DNA of 46,651 nucleotides, taken from NCBI GenBank assembly GCA_020723935.1, contig DYHY01000001.1, positions 4,604 to 51,254 of the forward strand, in the 5' to 3' direction. Below the pieces are notes generated by a model. It ran no database searches and was not told where the DNA came from. It was given only the letters and a program-made list of their open reading frames with translations. Of this stretch, positions 25,226-32,423 are shown piece after piece; position 1 is the first letter of the stretch, and every line of letters begins with the position of its first letter. A program made the position numbers and the translations under genes. This DNA comes from Candidatus Micrarchaeum sp. GTDB taxonomy: Archaea; SpSt-1190; DYHY01.

Positions 25226-25275
25226 CTTGCGGCGAGCTTATGCATTAAGGCCACTACCCAAGCGCGCGCCGCAAG
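25226..25275 (+). promoter_or_regulatory. Long stem-loop in the psmB leader
   Basis: CTTGCGGCG (25226-25234) is perfectly complementary to CGCCGCAAG (25267-25275). After a small internal loop the helix continues GCTT/AAGC, closing a loop of about 20 nt. It lies between a TATA box (CTTTAAAAAG, near 25190-25200) and the psmB start about 100 nt downstream. A long structured 5' leader is unusual in this window, where most genes look leaderless. Confidence 0.5.
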
Positions 25276-25296
25276 CGGGCGGACGGATGCTGCAAG

Positions 25297-25968
25297 ATGA
25301 CGACAAGCGGGACTGTGATGAACCCAATGGACATGATCGATAAGGCGATGAAAGACGTTAGGAAGGGGACTACCACCGTGGGCCTAGTGTGCTCGGACGG
25401 GGTCGTCCTTGCCGCGGACAAGAAGGCGACGTCCGGCTACATCGAGAACAGGTACGAGACGAAGGTCTTTGCGATAAACGGCCGCGTGGCGATAACCACC
25501 GCCGGGAGCGTCGGGGACCTGCAGTACCTGACGCGCGTCCTGCGCGCGGAAGCATCCCTGCAGGAGACGCGGGGCAGCGTAATGACGACAAGGAGCATCG
25601 GGACGCTCCTCTCCAACATCCTCCAGTCCAACAAGTTCTACCCCTACCTCGTCATGATACTCGTCGCGGGATACGACGACGAGGGGGCGGGCCTCTACTC
25701 AATAGACCCGATAGGCGGGATGGTCACGGGCGAGAAGGTCTTCTCGACCGGATCCGGCGGGCCGATAGCCCTCGGGGTCCTAGACTCCACCTACAAAGAG
25801 GGCATGACCGCCGAGGAGGGCGTCGCCGTCGCGGTCAAGGCGCTCAAGGCGGCGCGCGAGCGCGACATGTACACGGGCGGGGTCAGCTTCAACATAGTGA
25901 CCGTTACCAAGTCCGGGATGAAGGAATTCAACCAGGACGAGATAAGGAAGCTCATAGAGAAGAACTGA
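25297..25968 (+). CDS. psmB: Archaeal 20S proteasome beta subunit (precursor)
   Basis: A 223-residue Ntn-hydrolase forming the proteolytic rings of the 20S proteasome. A short propeptide ends at KG before Thr25 (TTTVGLVCSDGVVLAADKKA), which becomes the catalytic N-terminal Thr after autocleavage. The active-site Asp (LAAD, mature position 17) and a Lys equivalent to mature Lys33 (YETKVFAI) are present. The GSGG motif (FSTGSGGPIALGVLD) near residue 155 completes the site. Start ATG 25297 is the first in frame; starts at 25318 or 25327 would only shorten the propeptide. No alpha subunit is in the window. Confidence 0.96.
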   Translation: MTTSGTVMNPMDMIDKAMKDVRKGTTTVGLVCSDGVVLAADKKATSGYIENRYETKVFAINGRVAITTAGSVGDLQYLTRVLRAEASLQETRGSVMTTRSIGTLLSNILQSNKFYPYLVMILVAGYDDEGAGLYSIDPIGGMVTGEKVFSTGSGGPIALGVLDSTYKEGMTAEEGVAVAVKALKAARERDMYTGGVSFNIVTVTKSGMKEFNQDEIRKLIEKN

Positions 25969-26188
25969 AAGCAGCAGGGCTTCCCGGCGCGCAGGAAAAG
26001 GGAGTGGCAGTCGCATCCGGCGGGCCCCGCGCTTTTGGGCGGGGGCTGGGAGGCTGCCCCCGGGAAAGCGGGGGACGCACGCACAGGAAATAATCGGGCG
26101 CTTCGCGCGGGGGAACGCGTGGAGGCTGCCGAGCAAGACAAGAACGCGATCGAATCAGAACATGAAACCAAGGAGTGACGAGTGAAAG

Positions 26189-28090
26189 ATGCCGATGCTG
26201 ACGAGGGACGAGATATTCGACAAGATAAAGTCGATGCTCCCGAAGGATGCGAAGATCAACGACCACAAGTTCGAGGGGGCGAACATCGTCCTCTTCACCG
26301 AGAACCCCAAGTTCTACGTGGCCTGCCTTGACTCGGTGAAGAAGATAGCAAAGGAGGTCAAGAAGAGGATAGAGGTGCGCGCCGACTCGACGCTCCTCCT
26401 GCCCCTCGAGAACGCGGAGGAGGAGATCAGGAAGATCGTCCCGCAGGAGGCCGGGATAACGAGCATTGACTTCGATTCCGGTGGGTGCAGGGTCCTCATC
26501 GACGCCGAGAAGCCGGGCCTCGTCATAGGGAAGAACGGAGAGACGGGCGCGCAGATCAAGGAGAGGACGTTCTGGACGCCCGAGGTCTTCCGCACCTCGC
26601 CCACGAAGAGCGACATCGTGACGACCATCCGCCGCATACTCATCAAGCGCTCCAAGGAGCGGGCGACCTTCCTCAACGGCGTCGGGAACAGGATCTACAC
26701 CGGGACCAAGCCCCCGACGTGGGTGCGCCTCTCGGCGTTCGGGGGCTACCGCGAGGTCGGGAGGAGCTGCATGCTGCTCCAGACGCCGGAGAGCCGCGTG
26801 CTCTTCGACTGCGGGATAAACGTCGCTAGCGAGGAGAACGCCTTCCCGTTCCTGGAGGCGCCGGAGTTCGACGTCTCAAAGCTGGATGCCGTCGTCATAT
26901 CCCACGCGCACATGGACCACATCGGCCTCCTCCCGATACTCTTCAAGTATGGTTACACCGGCCCAGTGTACTGCACGGCCCCGACGCGCGCCCTAATGGC
27001 CCTGCTGCAGCTCGACTACATCGACATCGCGCAGGCGGAGAACAAGAAGGCTCCCTACTCCTCAAACGAGATCCACGAGGAGATATTGCACACAATAACC
27101 CTGGACTACGGGGAGGTGACCGACATCACACCGGACCTGCGGATAACCTTCTACGAGGGCGGGCACATAATAGGATCGGCCGTCACGCACGTGCACGTCG
27201 GGGACGGGGTCTACAACCTCGTCTACTCCGGGGACATAAAGTACGTAAAGACAAGGCTCCTTGACCCCGCGTGGAACCAGTTCCCGCGCTGCGAGGCGCT
27301 GATACTCGAGTCCACCTACGGCGCGAGCCAGGACTTCCAGCCGCCCATCGCGCAGGCGGAGGCCGAGGTCGTGAGGGTCATAAAAGACACCATCGCCCGC
27401 GAGGGCAAGCTCCTGATACCGGTCCTGGGCGTCGGGCGCTCGCAGGAGATAATGCTCCTCATCGAGGAGCTCATGAGGAAGGGCGAGATCCCGAAGATCC
27501 CCATCTACCTGAACGGGATGATGTGGGACGCGACCGCCATATACACGACCTACCCCGAGTTCCTCTCCGAGCGCGTGAGGAACCAGATACTTTCCCGCGA
27601 GGAGAACCCCCTCCTCTCCAGTGTATTCACAAGGGTCGGGAGCAGGGCGGAGAGGGAGGCGATAATCACCGGGCCCCCCTGCGTCATAATGGCGACGAGC
27701 GGCATGCTCACGGGCGGGCCCTCGGTCGAATACCTCAAGCAGCTCTGCGACAACCCACTCAACGCGATAATGTTCATCAACTACCAGGGCGAAGGGTCCC
27801 TCGGGAAGAAGATACAGCGGGGCCTCAAGCAAATACCTGTCTCTCACCAGAACGGCAGGAAGGAGGTGGCGGAGCTCAGGATGTCCGTCCACACGGTTGA
27901 CGGCTTCTCGGCGCACGCGGACCGGAACGAGCTGATGAACTTCGTCGGCAACATGCATTCCAAGCCCGGCCTCATAGTCGTCAACCACGGCGAGGCGAGC
28001 AAGTGCCTGGATCTCATGCGCTCGATGCACAAGACATTCCGCATCGAGTCGGTAGCGCCCAGGAACCTGGAGACGATAAGGCTGCGCTAG
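26189..28090 (+). CDS. KH/beta-CASP ribonuclease aCPSF1 (FttA), transcription termination factor
   Basis: A 633-residue archaeal member of the cleavage-and-polyadenylation specificity factor family. It cleaves nascent RNA at U-rich ends and, as FttA/aCPSF1, promotes transcription termination. Two N-terminal KH-type RNA-binding domains (residues 1-150) include the GxxG loop LVIGKNGETG near residue 115. The metallo-beta-lactamase domain has ISHAHMDHIGLLP near residue 240, GGHIIGSAVTHVHVG and VYSGDIKYVKT. The beta-CASP domain follows, with LILESTYGA, PVLGVGRSQEIMLLI and the late motif HTVDGFSAHADRNEL near residue 569. Length and order are typical. AAGGAG 13 nt upstream serves as ribosome-binding site. 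The 220 nt before it contain no separate gene. Confidence 0.95.
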   Translation: MPMLTRDEIFDKIKSMLPKDAKINDHKFEGANIVLFTENPKFYVACLDSVKKIAKEVKKRIEVRADSTLLLPLENAEEEIRKIVPQEAGITSIDFDSGGCRVLIDAEKPGLVIGKNGETGAQIKERTFWTPEVFRTSPTKSDIVTTIRRILIKRSKERATFLNGVGNRIYTGTKPPTWVRLSAFGGYREVGRSCMLLQTPESRVLFDCGINVASEENAFPFLEAPEFDVSKLDAVVISHAHMDHIGLLPILFKYGYTGPVYCTAPTRALMALLQLDYIDIAQAENKKAPYSSNEIHEEILHTITLDYGEVTDITPDLRITFYEGGHIIGSAVTHVHVGDGVYNLVYSGDIKYVKTRLLDPAWNQFPRCEALILESTYGASQDFQPPIAQAEAEVVRVIKDTIAREGKLLIPVLGVGRSQEIMLLIEELMRKGEIPKIPIYLNGMMWDATAIYTTYPEFLSERVRNQILSREENPLLSSVFTRVGSRAEREAIITGPPCVIMATSGMLTGGPSVEYLKQLCDNPLNAIMFINYQGEGSLGKKIQRGLKQIPVSHQNGRKEVAELRMSVHTVDGFSAHADRNELMNFVGNMHSKPGLIVVNHGEASKCLDLMRSMHKTFRIESVAPRNLETIRLR

Positions 28091-28867
28091 CTTCGCTAGC
28101 TTCGCCGGCCGGTCCGGCCAGCTTCAGTCCCAGGCGGGGCGCAAGATGTGGGCTTTCCGGGCCGGGGGCGCGCACGCCCAGCGACGGCCTGTAGAGGGGC
28201 GGCTCGCCGCCCATCGCATAGACGTTGACGACGGTGTTACTGTTGTAGACGCTTTCCGGATCCACCCTCGCCCTCTCGGAATTGCGGGCGAGGACGCCGT
28301 TCCAGCGCCCGAGGACAGGGCCCTCGCCGACCCGCATCTCGTCCTCGAAATCCTCGCCACCATAGCTCACGACGACGAGCGCGTTCTTGGGCCGCGGGGG
28401 CTCGACGACGCCCCCGACCACCCCGTCCGCGCCGAGGAAGAGCTACGCATAGCTTTCGTTCCCGTCCGCGTCGCGGGCGAGGACGGTGACGTCGTGATCC
28501 TCCCCCTCATCTAGGTAGAGGCTGGCCGAGCCGAAGAAGTAGGATTCTCCGTTGAAGTGGCGCTCGTAGACCTGCTCGCCGTTGTCGGTGATTTGCACAT
28601 ATGTCAGGTTGTCGTCGCCAAGGTCCACTTGCGCGCCCAGAGCCGCGGGCTTCACGTCCGATGCAACGGTCGTCCTGGGAATGAACAGCCCGTGGCCCAG
28701 GTCCTGCGAAGTCATCTGGATCTCGGTCCCGATCTCGATCATCGGCGCGAAGCCGACGGGCACCCCTTCTTCGCGGACTGCGAACAGGCCGGGAGGAGGG
28801 GGAGGAGGAGGACGGGGACAGTCAGGAAAGAAATCGCCGCGGCCGCCTTCCCCAGTCCCCCCGCCAC
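28014..28867 (-). pseudogene. Secreted lipoprotein-like gene with frameshift and in-frame TAG
   Basis: GTG 28867, 28 nt after the TATA-like ACCTATTAAA, opens a textbook lipoprotein signal: MAGGLGKAAAAISF, then LTVPVLLLPLLPAC with lipobox Cys28. At a G4 run (28763-28766) the frame changes; the adjacent frame continues VGFAPMIEIGTEIQMTSQDL and LGDDNLTYVQITDNGEQVYE. An in-frame TAG at 28445-28443 follows DADGNESYA, after which LFLGADGVVGGVVEPPRPKN and VVSYGGEDFEDEMRVGEGPV run on. That frame stays open to 28014, overlapping the convergent aCPSF1 end, so the true stop is unclear. The outer domain is beta-rich. Two lesions suggest decay of a surface lipoprotein. Confidence 0.68.
28086..28103. repeat. 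Tandem 9-bp repeat followed by an inverted repeat
   Basis: GCTAGCTTC occurs twice in tandem at the 3' end of the aCPSF1 gene and is followed by GGCCGG-T-CCGGCC (about 28107-28119). The hairpin lies just past the aCPSF1 stop and may terminate or protect its transcript. Confidence 0.5.
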
Positions 28868-28969
28868 GGGGGGAGGGCGCGCCTCCCCGGTTTAATAGGT
28901 TTGCCCGCCGCGGGCCGGGCAGCGGTTCGGGCGGTTTTAAAAAGGATAAAAAAAAATCCCCGGTTCTGC

Positions 28970-29044
28970 GCCCCAATAGCTCAGCGGTAGAGCGCTTCCT
29001 TGGTAAGGAAGAGGCCGCGAGTTCAAATCTCGCTTGGGGCTCCA
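28970..29044 (+). tRNA. tRNA-Thr(GGT)
   Basis: Acceptor GCCCCAA/TTGGGGC, discriminator T, encoded CCA (29042-29044). The anticodon stem is CTTCC/GGAAG with loop TTGGTAA (anticodon GGT), and the T arm GCGAG-TTCAAAT-CTCGC. No intron. A strong TATA box (GGTTTTAAAAAGG, 28934-28945) lies about 28 nt upstream. Confidence 0.95.
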
Positions 29045-29097
29045 TTTTCTCCACGGCGCGCGGATATTTAAACGGCGGGTCGGGCCTCGCCCCCGCA

Positions 29098-29550
29098 ATG
29101 AAACTCGCCTCTAGGATCGCGATCATGGTCGCATCAGTCCTCATCTCCGCCGTCTTCGGCGTGGTGCTCAAAAGGGTCTACAAGAACGGCGTCCCGCGGT
29201 TCACTGTCATGACCGTCTTGATGTTCGCGCTCTTCCTCGTCTCGCTCGTCTGCGCAGCCCTCTTCGAGGGCTTCCTCTTGCTGGGATGGGCGAAGCGCCC
29301 CCTTGACGTCGGCCCCCTCGTCCTCGCCGGCCTGCTCAACGCCGGCGCATTCTTCCTCGCCATCAAGGCGTACGATTCGATGCTCCTCTGGTAGCAGCGG
29401 CGGCAGCAGCAGCAGCAGCAGATGTTCATGCTCCTCCTGCCGGGCTTCACGGCGATCTTCGCCTTCCTCGTCCTAGGCGAGCCCGTCACGCTCAACATGT
29501 TCCTGGGCCTAGCGATAATCTCCCTGGGCTTCTACGTCGCGGTGAAGTGA
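29098..29550 (+). CDS. Small EamA/DMT-type transporter with an in-frame TAG before a CAG repeat
   Basis: A 150-codon frame from ATG 29098 (TATA GATATTTAAAC 30 nt upstream) to TGA 29550. Four hydrophobic helices are visible: RIAIMVASVLISAVFGVVL, VMTVLMFALFLVSLVCAALF, LVLAGLLNAGAFFLAIKAY, then after the interruption MFMLLLPGFTAIFAFLVLGE and MFLGLAIISLGFYVAV. The LGEPVT segment is typical of the last helices of EamA-like proteins. Codon 99 is TAG (29392-29394), immediately followed by CAG CGG CGG and six CAG codons (QRRQQQQQQ). The TAG may be a nonsense mutation of CAG within the expanding repeat. If translation stops there the product lacks the last two helices. Confidence 0.65.
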
Positions 29551-29591
29551 ACTGACTTGACTTGGAGCTGAGCTGGGGCCGTTCCCGTCCG

Positions 29592-29597
29592 TTTTTT
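29592..29597 (+). terminator. T6 tract after the EamA gene
   Basis: A run of six T about 40 nt past the EamA stop is a plausible archaeal terminator. Confidence 0.4.
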
Positions 29598-29617
29598 CCG
29601 GCGCGTCCCCGGTTTCC

Positions 29618-30243
29618 CTAGGGCGTCTTCCTCGCGAGGAGGCAGTAGTGCCACGTGCCGTCCTTGTGTACATCCAAGATCCTGAAGCGCGGCGAGAAAT
29701 CCTTCCTCAGGAGCGCCCTGGTATAGAGGTAGTGGACGACCCCCTTCTCCGGGCCGCCCGTCATGACGCACGTGCGCGGCGCGATCATCCTGTACGCCTC
29801 GGTGCGCGCCTTCGCGCCGAACTTGGCCACAGTGACGAACGCGAGGCCGCCGGGCGCAAGGACCCTCGCGATCTCGCGGATGCAGCGCCTTATCCGGGAG
29901 ATTCCGGCGTGGTGGACGGCCTGCGTGGAGACGACGGCGTCAAAGGAGCCGCGTCCCCGAAGGGGAGGCGGGCGTATGCCGAGGCGCGCACGAGGCGGGC
30001 GCCGAGCCCGCGGGATGCGAGCAACTTCCTCGCGAGGGCGAGGCTGGAGGGCGAGACGTCGGTCCCCGTGACCTCGAAGCCCTTGGAGGCGAGGAACATA
30101 GTGTGCCTCCCGCTCCCGCATCCGAGGTCCAGGATCCTGCGGATGCCCTCCCTGCGGAAGGTCTTGGCGAGGCGCGGGAGATCTTCCTAGGGTTTTTTGA
30201 ACACAACGCCGTCGCTCTCGAAGATGGAGTTCCAGTCAGCCAT
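29618..30243 (-). pseudogene. Class I SAM-dependent methyltransferase with TAG at codon 19 and a frameshift
   Basis: ATG 30243, 26 nt after a TATA-like GATTTAACC, reads MADWNSIFESDGVVFKKP, then TAG (30189-30187), then EDLPRLAKTFRREGIRRILD and the SAM motif LDLGCGSGRHTMFLASKGF. It continues with VTGTDVSPSSLALARKLLAS and YARLPFGD. One extra base near 29950 shifts the frame. The adjacent frame continues SFDAVVSTQAVHHAGISRIR, VLAPGGLAFVTVAKFG and WHYCLLARKTP to TAG 29618. The rebuilt protein of about 207 residues is a standard methyltransferase 11/25-type enzyme. Relatives often have His or Gln at the TAG position, from memory, so a CAG-to-TAG change is plausible. Confidence 0.72.
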
Positions 30244-30266
30244 CGGGGGGAGGCGCGGGCGGCGGG

Positions 30267-30844
30267 TTAAATCGTTTGGTCGTCCCGCCGGATGCCGGCG
30301 GAAAGCGCCTTGCTCACGAATTCCGGGATCGGGACTTTGTGGTAGTTCTCGGGCTTGAAATAGGTGTGCAGCCTACCGCAGGCGCCAGCAAGCCTCGCGT
30401 CGGCGGGGAGGGTCAGGTCGAAGCCCAGGGCGAGGTAGCCCTCCGCTCCGGGCTGGATGGGGTCGAGAAATCCGGCATGGACGCGCGAGATCCTGAGGCC
30501 GGGCTGCACGAGGTCCTTCCCCAGGATGAGGTCCGAGCACGAGGGCCCCCCCCTCCCTCGCGGGATTGTCGCGCACGCAGGGGGGAAAGGGAAACAGCAA
30601 TTTCCGAGCCCTCCGGCACCCTCCCGAAGAGGAGGGCGTGCTTCTCCACCGCCGCGCGCTCCGCATGGACGTACCTTCCGCCAGGGACCTGGCAGGAGTG
30701 CGCGAAGGTCGCCTTCCCGTCCGGAGCCCTCAGGCAGGCGACGACAATCTCCTTCTCCGGGTCCCGGCTTTCGAGCAGGAAAAGGAGGGGGCGCGCCAGG
30801 AGGCGGTCCATCTCCGCGACGTCCCTTGATCCGGAGGCTTCCAC
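30267..30844 (-). pseudogene. Cytidine-deaminase-like zinc protein broken at two homopolymers
   Basis: ATG 30844, 27 nt after TATA-like CTTTTAACG, reads MEASGSRDVAEMDRLLARPL, VACLRAPDGKATFAHSCQVP and the deaminase motif YVHAERAAVEKHALLFG. HAE supplies the zinc ligand and the catalytic Glu. Frame changes in a G6/C6 run (about 30579-30585) and a C8/G8 run (30546-30553) are needed to reach SPCVRDNPAREGG and then SCSDLILGKDL. Together these form the PC-x(n)-C zinc-ligand pair, with a longer spacer than usual that recalls RibD-type deaminases. The frame then runs to LHTYFKPENYHKVPIPEFVS and TAA 30267. About 193 residues if restored. Substrate unknown. Confidence 0.65.
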
Positions 30845-30992
30845 AGGAGGCGGACAGGGCGCCCGGCGTTAAAAGCGTTGCCCGGAAAATTTTACGGTGG
30901 AGCCTTCGCCGGTCGCAAAAATATTCCGAAAAGCCCGGGCAAGAAAGGCATAAAAGCTCCGGGCGCGTGCAGCCCTCCAGCCGACACCCGAA

Positions 30993-31109
30993 ATGCTGCC
31001 GACGTTCGAATTCCTTTGGGGGAACTACGACCCGCTCACATTGGTCATAGCCATCGGCGTGCCGCTGATGATGATGGTCTTCCTCACGAAAGAGAAGAAG
31101 AAAAAGTAG
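30993..31109 (+). CDS. 38-residue single-pass membrane peptide
   Basis: ATG 30993 to TAG 31109: MLPTFEFLWGNYDPL, a hydrophobic helix TLVIAIGVPLMMMVFL, then a lysine-rich tail TKEKKKKK. The topology is N-out with a cytoplasmic basic tail. A TATA-like GCATAAAAGC (30948-30957) lies about 40 nt upstream. It sits directly before the polyglutamine gene, separated by that gene's own TATA box. Small helix-plus-lysine-tail proteins are often subunits of larger membrane complexes; no family is recognised. Confidence 0.65.
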   Translation: MLPTFEFLWGNYDPLTLVIAIGVPLMMMVFLTKEKKKK

Positions 31110-31112
31110 AAG

Positions 31113-31120
31113 GTTTATAT
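31113..31120 (+). promoter_or_regulatory. TATA box of the polyglutamine gene
   Basis: GTTTATAT centred 31 nt before ATG 31147. Confidence 0.6.
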
Positions 31121-31146
31121 CCTGAAAAACCCATCTTGCGGCCGGC

Positions 31147-31572
31147 ATGGCAGCTCTTGACGATCTTCTTGCTAGGTTCAAGCCAAGGGAGCCGACAATC
31201 CAGCCGACCAACGAGCCCGTCCAGGGGCCGCAGACTCCCGGAGGGCTGGGCGCGCTCCAAGAGGAGAGGCCCACTGTCCCCAAGGTCTTCGGCCAGCAGC
31301 AGCAGCAGCAGCCGATGCAGGACAACTTCCAGTCGACGAGCCCGCACATGGGCCCGACCTTCACGCCCGGCTTCCCGTCGCAGGGCTTCGGTCTCCCCCA
31401 ACAACAACAACAACAACAACAACAGCAGCAGCAATCGTTCTCCGCGGCCGGCGATCTGGGCGAGCGCCTGATGAGGATAGAGGAGAAGCTCAAGATTCTC
31501 TCGGACAAGATAGATCTCATGTCCCAGCAGGTCTCCCTGATATGGGAGATGCAGCGGCGCAAGATGCAGTAA
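31147..31572 (+). CDS. Polyglutamine-containing coiled-coil protein
   Basis: 141 residues. A short helical N terminus (MAALDDLLARFKPREPTIQP) leads into a Pro/Gln-rich disordered region with two glutamine runs of six (31294-31311) and twelve (31399-31434). The C-terminal helix DLGERLMRIEEKLKILSDKI and following heptads (MSQQVSLIWEMQRRK) predict a coiled coil. There is no membrane segment. The architecture (disordered polyQ plus C-terminal coiled coil) suggests a self-assembling adaptor or phase-separating protein. The frame is open and followed 15 nt later by the DUF63 gene, so the two are probably co-transcribed. No family recognised. Confidence 0.8.
   Translation: MAALDDLLARFKPREPTIQPTNEPVQGPQTPGGLGALQEERPTVPKVFGQQQQQQPMQDNFQSTSPHMGPTFTPGFPSQGFGLPQQQQQQQQQQQQSFSAAGDLGERLMRIEEKLKILSDKIDLMSQQVSLIWEMQRRKMQ
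31294..31434 (+). repeat. CAG and CAA trinucleotide repeats
   Basis: (CAG)6 at 31294-31311, and (CAA)8(CAG)3 followed by one CAA at 31399-31434, both in frame and encoding glutamine runs. A related (CAG)6 lies at 29404-29421 in the EamA gene. Confidence 0.9.
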
Positions 31573-31587
31573 GGGCGCGGTGGAAGG

Positions 31588-32367
31588 ATGACGGGGCTTT
31601 CCGGTTTTCTCGACAGGTTCGTGGTCCTCCCGATGAAGGAGGGGACGGGATACAACATCGTCACGACGGCGATGATAGTCGTCCTCCTCGGCCTCGCGGC
31701 CTTCCTCCTGCTGAAAAGCGATTTCGTCAGGAAGAAGAAGCCCCTTTCCCTACTTGGGGACGTCGCGCCCTATTTGGTCTTGGGCGCCGCCGCGCGCTCC
31801 CTTGAGGACGCCTGCGTCTATCCCTGCTCCTGGCCCGCGAAGATCCTCTTCATAACACCGGGGATATGGGCCCTCGTCTTCCTCCTGTTCCTGGGAACCT
31901 CGCATTTCGCCCCCAAGAGGGCGCGCCTCGCCGGCTGGCTGCTTGCGGGCGCGAACGTCGCGATCGTCGCGGCGAGGCTCAAAAACCTCGAGGGGCTGAT
32001 GCTCGTCTTGGGCTTCTTCGTCTTGGGCTTCGCGGCGGTGACGATAATAAGGCAGGTGCTGAGAATGGAGCTGCCCCTCGCCACGTCCCTCGTCCTCGCC
32101 GCCCACGTCTTCGACGCGTCATCCACCCTCGTCGCGGTGAAGTTCTACAGCTATTTCGAGGAGCATGTGGTCGCGCGCGCCGTGATGGGCATCGGCGGCG
32201 CACCGGCGTTCTACCTCGTCAAGATCGCCGGGATGCTCCTGATTCTGGTCCTTTCGGAGAGGGCTGGATTCAGTGAGAGGGAGCGCGCGGTGCTCCTAGC
32301 TGCAATACTTGCGGTGGGCCTCGGGCCCGGCCTGCGAAACACAATGAGCCTTGCTATGGGCGCCTAG
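31588..32367 (+). CDS. DUF63-family archaeal membrane protein
   Basis: 259 residues with about seven or eight hydrophobic helices. Family-typical pieces include the N-terminal PMKEGTGYNIVTTAMIVVLL, a conserved acidic/arginine pair in GAAARSLEDACVYP, the central VLAAHVFDASSTLVAVKFYS and the terminal GLGPGLRNTMSLAMG (GPxxRN). DUF63 is widespread in archaea and its function is unknown. It starts 15 nt after the polyglutamine gene. The ribosome-binding site is weak (GGAAGG), so translation may depend on coupling. Confidence 0.85.
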   Translation: MTGLSGFLDRFVVLPMKEGTGYNIVTTAMIVVLLGLAAFLLLKSDFVRKKKPLSLLGDVAPYLVLGAAARSLEDACVYPCSWPAKILFITPGIWALVFLLFLGTSHFAPKRARLAGWLLAGANVAIVAARLKNLEGLMLVLGFFVLGFAAVTIIRQVLRMELPLATSLVLAAHVFDASSTLVAVKFYSYFEEHVVARAVMGIGGAPAFYLVKIAGMLLILVLSERAGFSERERAVLLAAILAVGLGPGLRNTMSLAMGA

Positions 32368-32423
32368 GGACGAAGCCAAGCAAGAAGTTGCATGCCGGAG
32401 CTGCGCGGCCGCAGGAGGCTGTC

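Noticed and set aside
25969-26185. Readthrough extension of psmB: the frame stays open for about 70 codons after its TGA
   Set aside because: A stop-free run of this length is not rare in GC-rich DNA, the extension has no domain, and psmB ends at the normal family length.
31399-31434. CRISPR-like short repeats
   Set aside because: The repeats are three-base units in frame within a coding gene, with no spacers. No CRISPR array is visible anywhere in the window.
30267-31664. A 465-codon minus-strand frame covering the deaminase region and the polyglutamine gene
   Set aside because: Its upstream half is the complement of the CAG/CAA repeats (poly-Leu/Cys) and of two plus-strand genes with their own TATA boxes. 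Only its last part is real coding sequence, from the deaminase.
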